Source of the DNA: Galerina marginata
Lineage: Eukaryota > Basidiomycota > Agaricomycetes > Agaricales > Galerinaceae
Assembly: GCA_023014335.1 (NCBI GenBank)
Contig: JAECYW010000006.1
Span: 2,170,001 to 2,234,000 of the forward strand
Length of the DNA: 64,000 nucleotides
Reading direction: 5' to 3'
Under the pieces are notes generated by a model that was not told the DNA's origin, did not search any database, and saw only the letters and a program-made list of their open reading frames with translations. Shown piece after piece: positions 1 through 10,300 of the stretch (positions are counted from its first letter, which is position 1; each line of letters opens with the position of its first letter). Position numbers and translations under genes: made by a program.

Positions 1-855
1 GAAATATTACTGGCGAGGTATCAGTGAATCTATTGAGTTTGATCAGTGTGGGTACCGCTAAGTGGTTATATTGGTCTGACCTCTTGCGTTCGCCATCGTC
101 ATCCAATACGAAATATTGAACAAGGTTATCTTCACAGAACATAAATTTATCACTGGAGGAATCCATCAATTTACCAGAACTGTCCCATTCCTTTGGGAAC
201 GAAATGACAGTTCTCTGGTCAGCATCGAATGCCGGGGTGAACACCCTGTTGCTCGATTCGATTGCTAGCATATCAGTCGTTATCTTGGGGCTCCATTGTT
301 CGAGATGACCTTCTGGAAATTGACGTTCGAAAATGCCGTGGAATATCGCTAAATTCTCAACTGCTTTTTCGAAAAGTGGTACATTCATGCCGAGAAGTTC
401 CACATGTTGTCGGAGATATTTGTATTTCGTTACGTTCCTTGGGCTGTCATTCGGTGAGATAACTAAAATCTCTGACGAAGAACGACTGACCGATGTTCAC
501 TTTCGAAGGGCGGAAGGTTTTTGGCGGACAGGACACCCTTGATTGTCACAACAACTTCGGTCGCAAGGGTATTGTCTACATTATCTGGCAGGCGAACGAG
601 ATTCCAGAACTTGGGTTTTTCAGAGTGGTGAACAGCGAAATTTTCCCTCTTATTGGTATTCTGTTCGATTTCTTGTAAGTCTCGAAGTAGCTGTCAAGTC
701 ACAATTTACCAAAAATATGTGGGGAAGCGACGTCTCTTTTCTCTCCTCCATAAGGCTTTCCAACAATTGTGCTAGGTATTGGGCATTTAATATCTTCGGT
801 GTTATATTATATGTAGTGACGTACCAGCCCGATCACGGTCGTAGTGCTCGTCCAT
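1..855 (-). CDS. Unrecognised protein, partial, runs off the left edge
   Basis: A minus-strand reading frame stays open to base 1, so the 3' end lies outside the window. Reading leftwards, a clear coding exon begins near 690 and ends at a GTCAGT donor. The next exon starts after an ATGACAG acceptor near 448 and continues for about 145 codons to the edge. The 5' part is less certain: an ATG at 855 followed by a GTACGT donor is a plausible first exon, but I could not find a clean join from it to the exon at 690. The visible protein is polar, with stretches such as NVTKYKYLRQHVELLGM and DKFMFCEDNLVQYFVLDDDG. No catalytic motif was seen. From memory only, the second stretch resembles a repetitive family of unknown basidiomycete proteins. 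It is divergent from the gene starting at 1439, with about 580 bp between the starts. Confidence 0.45.
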
Positions 856-1438
856 AGATTTATAGCGATAAGAGAGATAGATTCTATCAAGTTGAATTTT
901 CTCCATGTCTTATAGTTATGGATAGCCTCTCTTTCGACCGGCCAAGTATGTGTCATGGCTACTGTATTGCCGTTTTTAGTTCAGAAAAATAAAAACGAGA
1001 AAAGCACGATGCATTACGGTTCTTTCCTTTTCCGTGCAGACGCTTTTTTTGTTAAAGAAGCGAGGACTAACTACAGATGGAGTTTACATGGAAGGACGGA
1101 ATCGAGTGTTCAATAAGTCCCGGATCTACGCCTGTCCCGCTAACGGATCACGATCGATCTATTTTAAGCTAATATGTTGATCAAGAGTATGTTGGACGAA
1201 ATGTCTTTGGGAACGTTATATCCATGGGTCTGACGAACGCGTTGCTTCTGATGCCAATAGTTATTGCTTTAATGCAGACAGATAATATGGAAGGATGCGC
1301 GGTTTTCGGAACTCCGAACAATGCCCACGATAAGTCTACGATATCCCTTTAGACTGAAAGGAAAAAGATGTTCGATCAGTTTCAAAAGCTATAAAGGCCT
1401 TCATGTTCATCCACTGGATTCATCATTTTCTCTGCAAA
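856..1438. promoter_or_regulatory. Shared intergenic region between two divergent unknown genes
   Basis: About 580 bp separate the candidate start at 855 (minus) from the ATG at 1439 (plus). The sequence is AT-rich and holds no convincing gene. A bidirectional promoter is inferred from layout only; no specific operator was recognised. Confidence 0.3.
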
Positions 1439-3499
1439 ATGGAACCACCAAGAGATAGCGATCCTGTGAAGAAAAGGATTAATAGGTGAGACTTTCAAAG
1501 TACAATATCCTCGTTCCTATCCGACCTTGACATGAACTCCAATGCACGTAGCGGCCGGCGTTCTCGAAAGCAACCAGGCCAGGGAGTGTAAGCCCTAATC
1601 TTTACCGATTGTCGCGACAATTAGGTTTCTAACACACGTTCAGTGACCCGGCTATTGTAGATTATGATCCCTCTGTTGATGCGTCAACATTGGCATCGCA
1701 TCACGAAGGCTCTCCAGGCTTGACATAGTTCGTGTATCTATTTCATTTTTTTCGTCTTCATATTTTCTCATCAGAGGTCCAGCAGTCTTGACCGTACTAC
1801 TGACGCAAGCGCTCTTGACACCCTTACCACCGGTTCGGTGGCTGTTAAGCGTAGCGCCGAAGATGCTGGTATTGACGATGCCGCTGGGTGCGTATCAGCT
1901 TTTTCGATACGCCGCGGTGTATTGGACTGAATGGATGTAACAGTTCTGATCGATTTGCTATGAACAAGAAGCCTCGCGACGGACTTGGGAACCCGACTCA
2001 AGTTGCTGGCAAATATGAAAGGAACTCTGTTTCGAAGTCCGTGAAAGATGGGGATGACCATGACGAAGACAGGTTCGTCAATATGCTGAATCTTTGTTAA
2101 AATTTTGTGGTTAATTTATGTGTTCGTTTTATCCAGTCGATCTCTAACTGCCGACGGTTCCAATTCTGACATGGAGAGGGAAACGTTGAAAGGCAAAATT
2201 CCTGATCGGTAAGTGTTGATATTTTGTGAAGAGGTTTGATTGTTGATATCATATTACAGGTCTGTTGTGGTCGCGGCAGACAACGTGGACGATGCGGAAG
2301 ATTCTAGAGAAGAAATTAATTGGCCTAGATCACCCTTGTCTTCGGTAATGGATATCAGTTTACAGTCTCAAGGGCTTTTGGATACTTACGATAATTTGCC
2401 GTTGCTCAAGTGCGTTTGCTCTTTTAACCTTTGGCTGTTCTAAATGGTATCATTCAGACCTGCTCAGCTTGATCCGGGAAATGATAAAATTACCTTAAAC
2501 GGGTTTTTTGACTTCGATGTTTGGAGTGCCATGATATCTGGTGGATCGGAAGTAATTGGGTAAGTCGTTTGAAACAAATGATTTGGATTTACCTAACTCA
2601 CTCGCCATCTTACTTTTTTCGTTTTGAAATATCTAGTAAAATAAAGCAGGCTGTGATATTTAAGAAAAAGGGTATATATTTTAACCCATCCAGAGCGGAA
2701 CCAAGTTATGTCTCTGTTGCGGTTGTAGGAGGCTCGCGTTTTATCGTCTTTCCAACCAGGAGGTCGTCGTGTATGATGGCCATTACAACTGGGTGCTGCG
2801 TCTTGTCGGAGTTGAGGCATGGGCGCGTCAACTCGTTTAACCCGGAAAAAGTCACTATTAGCAAACGTATTACGATAATTCCCCATGGACAGGAATTCCA
2901 GCGCATGGTGGGATTCATTGGTATGGTGTTCGGGTTTGAATACTTGAAAGCCCCGTGTTACTCGGATTACAGTTTGACTCTGAGCACTAGGACGACAAAT
3001 TTAGGTGAGCAAGTTATGCCTATGTTTTGATGATGCTGACATGATATGCAACTATGTAGATGCTCAAGCGCAGCGTCTCCCAAATCCCAAGATGTACAGT
3101 TTTCTGAATCGTAAAAGTGCTGTCAGTTCGTCGCCTGCTGTTTCCGCTGGGTCCAGCGGACTTGGACGGTTTACCTATGTTAGAGGTTCATTAGGTCCAC
3201 ACGAAAATGGTACGTGTATCTTTTCGTTGCTATTGGCCGTTATTGATATTGTCGTAGTTCCTGTGTACGATGCACGAAAATTTGATTTCAGTCTCCAGGT
3301 TGACGTCGATTCTGTCAATACCCTACCACTTTACGAGGCCGGAAGTCAGGATATTCCCGATGGGTCTTGTGTTTCTGTCGCTCACACAATCGGTATATAC
3401 AAGAATAGGGATGGAGAGGAATCTCTCACCCTCAACGTGCATTGGGTCTTGCTGTGGGGTGTTCCGAATAAAGCATCTTTTTCTGATGAACTTGACTAG
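1439..3499 (+). CDS. Unrecognised 493-aa protein encoded by 11 exons
   Basis: Eleven exons join in frame with GT-AG borders: 1439-1485, 1552-1587, 1644-1727, 1786-1887, 1944-2072, 2137-2208, 2260-2409, 2458-2559, 2637-3004, 3060-3209 and 3258-3499, 1482 nt in all. The first 220 residues or so are basic and acidic, low complexity and probably disordered, with lysine/arginine clusters that could act in nuclear import. The C-terminal 270 residues look folded, with a patch such as NLNVHWVLLWGVP-like hydrophobic strands near the end (read here as LTLNVHWVLLWGVP). I recognise no enzyme motif and assign no function. All joins keep frame and no stop interrupts them, so the gene appears intact. That contrasts with the degraded sequence downstream. 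It lies in the same orientation as the Helitron gene 4 kb away and might be element cargo, but this is inference. Confidence 0.65.
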
Positions 3500-5011
3500 G
3501 TATCGTTGTACGCTCGGTTTTATTTTTGTGTGGAAGAATTTAGTGTCCATAAAATATATGTCACCTGAAGTTGTTAATGAGCACCTTATAAGAGGAAACG
3601 ACACACCTGATAATTCATTTGAATCCGACGCCCTGTTACCTGTAATAGGTGAAATGCATAGGCTGTCCGATAGCGAAAAATTTAAGTTATCTTGCATCCA
3701 TTGTTCGTGACAGTCAGTGTCGCGACTGTGTGAACACTTACACTTTCAACAACATGGCTTCAGATGAACCACTAAGGACCTTTCGAAATAAAGATAACTT
3801 CATTTTTGTAGAGGACCCGCGCAGCGATGAGGCAGATTCCAGAAGACGAGCACCAGAAATCATCGATAGCACGTCAATCAATCCAGAAGAAGTGGATCCA
3901 TGACTGATGACCGCTAATGAGCTTATGACGGCGAAGTCGTTTGCGGCAGAGGTCGAGGCGGAGAAGAAATAGAGGAGTAGGAGTACTAGAAAGCGACGTA
4001 TGGCGATAGGGAGAAGCAAATTTCTAATGGATTTTATGTAAAATTATGATCCCAAGGAGGCCGTGTGGAGTACTATGAAAACCTTTTGCACTTACTGAAG
4101 CTTCCTCACTACGAGGTAGGTAGGTAGCTGTAGCGAGTGACTGCACGCTCGATCATAATTTCCAATCTTAATGGTGGGTTGTCGAGTATCCTATGGCCGC
4201 TAAGGATTCGCGTGGTGGTTATAAGAGTGCTGTTGTAAGATTGGACGTCAGAGCTGCATTTGTTGAACTAAAAGCTGTTTTTTTATACTCACCATGTATG
4301 TGGGGGAAATTAAAGGCAGGGCAGGTAAGTCCGCTATAGCTCCGCCTGCAGCACCAACGCGTTTTGAAAGTCATGTCTTCTCAAGGTGTCGTTATGGTCT
4401 TGTTGACATTCGAGGATAAATCCGCAGAGATTTGGGTCAAACCAATTGATATGGATGTGGAGAACGAGCGGGCGGAAGATGTCTGGGGACTGTTGTAGGG
4501 GTGAACGCAAATAACGGAGTCTGGCGAGCAGTCAGAGCTGAGAAGGCTGCAGTTGTTCAAAATACAAAGGCCGATAGCTGAGTTAGTGTGGGCTGTACCG
4601 CGTCGGGAAAACGAGGAAGTTGCAACATGGCCTGCTCGTTAGTGAGATGCAATGCAGTCGTTATGGGCGGTAGATTGCAAATTCAGTGCCTGATGTTCGA
4701 GATTAGTCAATCAAACGATATCCTGGTGAATGTGAGAGGCATATAGCTGAAAGTAAATGATTCAAGCATCGATTCAACTCGCGACATACCAAGTCCCCCT
4801 TCAGAATAATTCTTGTGATTTTTCTCCCCATGTCTCCATCGACCCGCACACCCATATTTATCGACGAGGGGAGTGACACTCTACGGTAGACAGGCACATG
4901 TGGCTGAACGCATAATGAGCATCAGCGCATTCGGTCGTAGGTGTAACGACTCTGTGGTAATAAGAAAAAGGGATAACCGAGTTTAAGAGAAGTAACTTAC
5001 GAAGACGGGAT
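3500..5011. other. Degraded, gene-poor stretch
   Basis: Short open frames only. A 49-codon frame at 3754-3903 starts with ATG and is acidic, and coding-like text continues in other frames to about 4500 with stops between. A minus-strand coding-like exon around 4800-4900 ends at a GTATGT donor. I read this as decayed genes or element debris and cannot name any of them. Confidence 0.4.
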
Positions 5012-5212
5012 TTAGTTGTGGTCGATCTTCAAGGATGAGAGGTAGGAAGGGCCAGCACCAGTAAGAGAGAGCTGAGGAGCGAGGTCGATATTGACGGTGG
5101 GTTTAGGGGAGCTTGGGATTTCCTTTTCAGTGAAATTCTGGATTTGACGGCATGTCTTGTGATCCAATTCCGTGCCGAACATAACGCGTCCATCCCAATT
5201 CGACTTCGTCAT
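5012..5212 (-). CDS. Small unrecognised reading frame, possible first exon or fragment
   Basis: The frame starts at an ATG and runs 66 codons to a TAA, with ordinary coding-like composition (for example DLAPQLSLTGAGPSYLSS). A good GTAAGT donor lies only 11 bp past the TAA, and a coding-like exon follows on the same strand at about 4800-4900. The stop may therefore be a lesion in a longer spliced gene. Alternatively it is a true short protein or chance. No family was recognised. Confidence 0.25.
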   Translation of the reverse strand: MTKSNWDGRVMFGTELDHKTCRQIQNFTEKEIPSSPKPTVNIDLAPQLSLTGAGPSYLSSLKIDHN

Positions 5213-6261
5213 CGGAATCGTTTCAAACTTGTCTAACTATTCTTCGTTTCTTGTCTCCACCATTCCTTTTTCTGCGTCGGACAGCAAGTAAATGCAAAAA
5301 AAAAGGATTGGCAGTAGCTACCGGCCCTACGAGCCTTATTGCTACTATGCTCGAGAAGTATTTTGCAATTGTCACGTGGTTAGATTATGGGCTCCAAATT
5401 TGGAATTCTCGTGAGCCTATTTTGACGTATTTAAAAAAATTATACGGTGTTTCTAGACCAAAAAATAAAGACTGGAATAAGTCCACTCTCAGCCTAAAAT
5501 TACAAGAGAGTCTTTGAGTAGCGATACCAATCAAAGATATAGTAAGGCTGATGAGGCGGCGGAACTATTTATATTGAACATCGTCGTTCTAAAAATAAAC
5601 CAAACCCTTTGAAGGCAGACGGATGTGCGTGCGTTCACTGGTGACGTCCCTAAATAATAACGACCGGAATAAAGATCGGACCAGGGTGGAGGAGGAAGGA
5701 AAGAATGCACCTAACTGGAGCTTCTCTCGATTCAGTCGGCATTAAGGACACCTGATTAGTTGTCAAATAAGTTTGTTTGGAGTTCTTCTGCGGTGTTAAG
5801 AACGATATGGAATTAAAATTGACTAGAATACGGTGTCACGAGAAACTGCTGAAGTGGTGGTTCTAGGACAATAATTACTGCCAACAAGTACCTTAACTTT
5901 TCCCTCTTGTAATCATGGCAGTGAAAATGCTGGCGTGTAGCGCCTTTTATGTTATGCTACTGGTTCTGAGTGACGTCGTCGTTCACTTCTCTCGTCTTCC
6001 TTGACCGAAACTCATGTCCTCTCAAAGCAGCTAAAGTCAGACCTGTTATAAAAAGTGTATCATGTCTGACCTTTCTCTCTCGTAAAGTCCCATAATACGG
6101 TACAAGCAACTCCTTGTCGTTGTTGTTAACCCAGACGGAATCTGCCCTTGAGCCATGATGAAAATGAACAACCCCGTTCAGGTCCCAGGTAGTGAATTTT
6201 ACACTTAATTGCGATATTAATTCATTGACCTTCACTTCAAACCTCAGGTGGTGCAGATGGT
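5213..6261. other. Intergenic stretch without a supported gene
   Basis: A plus frame at 5251-5517 (88 codons, no clear ATG context) and minus frames near 5957-6367 are open but show no family signature. Nothing else was seen. Confidence 0.3.
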
Positions 6262-7167
6262 GTGCCGTATGCAAGGAGTAATTCAGCGTCAACGGCGGCT
6301 CTCGTCTCTGTTGACTCGGATGTCCTATTTGAAATATTTTCCTGGTTGCACCTCGCAGAATTGGCAACCTTCGCGTCAGTGAACAAGAGGACCCTATTGG
6401 CGGTTCATCAATACATACAATCGTGTATGTTCAGCTTAATATCCTCTTTTGGTTTCATAGGGGAGGATATTATGATGCTGCTTCGACGAACGAGCAGCGT
6501 AATTTCGGGCTCTGCGGTCCTTCGAGTGCTTTTCCCAGGAGAGAAAATATTACCCTTCAATCCATACGATATCGATTTCTATGTTCCCTCGGCCATGGAG
6601 CACATTTTTGTGTATTATTTTCTTACTAAAACTTCCTATCAACCTGTCAAATTCAAGAGCGGGTATTACAACAGGACAATCAAAAAGGTTCTGATTCTGA
6701 AGAACGGCCATAAATCCATCAACATCATCGTCGCCCAATCTCATCTTTCTGTCCTTCCGATTTTTCGGTTCCATTCAACAGCGGTTATGAACTTCATATC
6801 GGCTGAGGGGATATTCTGCGCCTATCCAACCCTCACTCTCAATAGACTTTCCCTAATCAATCCCAACTATCCCCGTGGCTGGAGACATAGATGGCAAGTA
6901 AAGAAGTGTATGGTTAAATATCGGGACCGTGGTTTTCTTATTTCCTCGGCGTTGGACTGGCCGTCTCTTCCCCCCCACGACTGTGGTGTCGACTATGTTT
7001 GCCCACATACGGTTCGAAATTTGACGGATAACGGCAGTTTCTTCTTCCCATTTCCTTCATGTGATTCCATTCCCGGTACTAACCTTTTAGCCGCTGTCGG
7101 TTGGCGTGGATTGGATACCGAATGGATTTTGTCTAGAACCGATTGCAGTATTAATGTTCCAAGTTGA
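6262..7167 (+). CDS. F-box protein with nucleotidyltransferase-like motif
   Basis: The 301-residue frame opens with an F-box-like segment (VLFEIFSWLHLAELATFASV, about residues 20-40), the motif that docks proteins on Skp1 in SCF ubiquitin ligases. Next comes a block like a minimal nucleotidyltransferase: a GS pair at residues 83-84 and a D-x-D at 103-105 (YDIDFYVP). The third acidic position usual in active enzymes is not evident; the later strand reads INIIV. It may therefore be a non-catalytic fold. A C-terminal CPHTVR-type segment (about 250) matches, from memory, an expanded agaricomycete family of this architecture. The frame begins with GTG rather than ATG, so the true start probably lies in an upstream exon or the 5' end is lost. 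It sits 200 bp before the Helitron gene in the same orientation. It could be captured cargo or simply a neighbour. Confidence 0.6.
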   Translation: MPYARSNSASTAALVSVDSDVLFEIFSWLHLAELATFASVNKRTLLAVHQYIQSCMFSLISSFGFIGEDIMMLLRRTSSVISGSAVLRVLFPGEKILPFNPYDIDFYVPSAMEHIFVYYFLTKTSYQPVKFKSGYYNRTIKKVLILKNGHKSINIIVAQSHLSVLPIFRFHSTAVMNFISAEGIFCAYPTLTLNRLSLINPNYPRGWRHRWQVKKCMVKYRDRGFLISSALDWPSLPPHDCGVDYVCPHTVRNLTDNGSFFFPFPSCDSIPGTNLLAAVGWRGLDTEWILSRTDCSINVPS

Positions 7168-7367
7168 ACGTCATTTATTGAGAATCTGTCGTTCTAGTAT
7201 TAGATTGTAAATAGGCTCACTTTGTAGGTGGACTATGACCGATTCACCCATCTCTTCTTGTACTACGATAGCGTCCTACGTAGTACCTTTGCTAAGGCCA
7301 TTTATATATCGAGCACCTGTGTTTCCTTCATGCCCTATCTCACCCACCCGCAAATACTCCACCCGAC

Positions 7368-10300
7368 ATGATAAGCCTCGTACATATTTTTACTGGAGCG
7401 CTGCACAGTATCTATCCTTTTACCTCCTTGTTTTCCTATGCTCGTCATCCATCGCTCGCGTTTACGCGTGTATCTCGGGGGATTTCATCCCTGTATTGTG
7501 TACCGCCTTCGGGTGTTCGCTCGTCAGCGGCTTCTTTAACGAGAAGCTCTGCTACTCAGACTGCAGTGCGTAATCACTGTAAATTTTTGGTTAACCTCAT
7601 TGTTAGTTTGATCTATTATGCAGAATTGTTTTTCAATAACGTCGGGATACGCAGAAGGACTCTTCTGGCGTGTCATAAAAAATTTATATGTTATGCTCAG
7701 ACTACTAGAGACTCGTTTCGAGGAGGAGGTACGGTGCACACTGTAACGTACAGCGAACTGAAAGCGTTTCTGTGTCCCGGAAGGTCATATTCGCATGAAA
7801 TGGAACAAAGCTTTAGGTACTCTTGTGCTACGTCGGTTGCCGGCGCGGAACAGTTTTCTGATACAAGTATGTATGCTGTGTGTCGTATGTCCATTCATGA
7901 CGCTGTCATGCATTTGCCGGTTTATAAATGCGTTGATTTGTTGACCTATCATGGATTTCCGTCCAATCAAGCTGTGCACATGGGGAGAGTTTCACGGTTC
8001 GAGTTGTTGCACCTATTAAATGACCATGATTGCACAAAGTGCATTGACCATTGTATCGTATTTTCTATATATCCATTCCCAAGACTTCGCGTGAAAAGAA
8101 AAACTGGGAATTTACATGTAACTGGAAGAATCTTTCCGCCTCCAAAAATGACGCAGGAAAGAGAACATGCTATGATCACTGGTTTCTGTAATGATGTAAA
8201 TATGAAGGCGGTGACTGAGGAGGGATGTGCTGTTTGTGGACGACTCACGTTCTCCAAAGATCTCGTGAGTATGGATCGGATCAGGGACAATCTGAGTGTA
8301 TTGAATCAGACAGGTGTCACGCGTTTACCTCGAACGTCAAAGTTGCAGCCTATTAAGGAAATTGATGGGCCTATTTTGGCTTCTGGTTGTCGTCGTGTAT
8401 GTAAGACTTGTAATAACTCCCTGGTTAAGGGCTTGAGACCGAAAATGGCTTTGGCTAATGGTCTGTGGATCGGCGATGTACCTCCTGTTTTGGCTAATCT
8501 GCGATTTGCTGAAAGAATGTTAGTCTCCAGGGTACGCCATAATTATTGTGTCGTTCGTGTTGCCAGCGGTGGGCGTAAATTGAAGGCTAACGCTATAATG
8601 TTTAGTAACCCTATGCAGAAAATTTATAATAAGCTTCCTCCCCCCGTTGAAGATCTTGACGAGGTGTTGGCCTACATATATACTGGGCCTGCGAAACCCA
8701 CAGCAGAGGATATGAAACGTACGCCTCTGTTGGTCCGACGGCACGCGGTCGCATTAGCTCTGGAATGGTTGATTCTGAATCATGCTAATTATAGCGACGT
8801 TGAAATTGACAGAGACGTTCTGGAAAAATACCCAGAAGATGGGCCACCCGTATCATTACTGTATTATCATAGCGTTAGTAATAAGACAGCTGAAGGAACC
8901 AGTTTACATGACATGGACGTTGAGGATGGCACCGACACTGGTGAGTGTCTTTTCACTGTTCACGGTCTTACTGGAGATAGTTTAAGCGGTATCTCTTCCA
9001 CTAAGATGCTCCGTGCTGAGGCTCTTAGGCATTTAAACTCAGGAGGAAAAGTATTAGCTGTAGGTCACAATGATATGCCTGAATCAATATACAATAACCC
9101 TGGTTTGTACCCGCAGATGTTCCCTTGCCTTTTTCCATACGGATTTGGTGGTTTGGGAACAGTAAACGGTGTTGGTGATACGATGCATAAACGTCATATG
9201 TTAATGTACCACGATAAAAGATTTCAAATTGACTACCATTTCCCGCTGATCGCTTTCAACCACGAGCAGATAAGAGCTACAACAAAGTCAGCTTTTGTAT
9301 TGGCGGACTCGCAAAAATTTGATGATATCTCAAGGAGAATTACGGGAATCAAAATATCGGTACTGGACAATATTATTGCCAGAATGGATGTATCGGGATC
9401 TCACATCCAGCCGGAGACGGAAGATGAGAAGGAGTGTTTTAAGCTGCTGAATGACATCGACAGCGTAGCGTCTCGTGTTAATGGAACAACTACAAGTAAA
9501 AAGGTGCTTAGAAACGAGATATGGTCTCTCATTTCATTCAGAGGAGCTCCGTCTTGGTTTATTACCTTCTCTCCAGCCGATATCAAGAACCCAATATGTA
9601 TTTATTGGGCTGCAAAAGAAGTGACATTTGACTTGCACTCTTTATTCAAGGATGAAAAAATTAGCATTGTTACGCGGAATCCTGTTGCTGGCGCACGGTT
9701 TTTTCATTTTATGGTAGAGATGTTCTTGAAGCACGTACTGGGAGTGAAGTCCAAATCACCAGGTCTGTACGGTCGAACTTCAGCCTATTACGGTACAGTG
9801 GAACAACAAGGCCGTTTGACTCTACATTTGCATATACTCTTGTGGCTTCAAGGAGCCTTGACTCCCCAGGAAGTGAGGGACAAGATTCAAGGCGAAGATT
9901 CCGAGTTTATTAATGCACTGGTGGAATATCTGGAGAGTGTGTGCCAGGGGGAATTTTTTAGTGGATCGTTAACAGAAGTGAAACAGAGGGTTAATAAAGA
10001 TATGTCAGCTACGGAATATCAGGATCCTACTCAGTCTTTAGCCGAAAAACCTCCTGCGCTGTGCAAAAACTGTAAATCTAGCGATTGTCTTAAGTGTAAA
10101 GCAGTCGATAATTGGTGGAATACAGTTTATCATGGTGAGACCGACGATATTCTGCTGAAATCAAATATTCATACCTGTAGTACCGGACTGAAAAAGAACG
10201 GGGAAATTAAAAAAAACAAGGATTACATTGGGTGTCTCAACAACCGATGGAAGAAATGTAAAGCCCGATTTCCCAGAACGGTCTTCCGAGAAACGAGAAC

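Noticed and set aside
5957..6367. 136-codon minus-strand frame overlapping the F-box gene start
   Set aside because: No motif; it overlaps the recognisable F-box sequence on the other strand.
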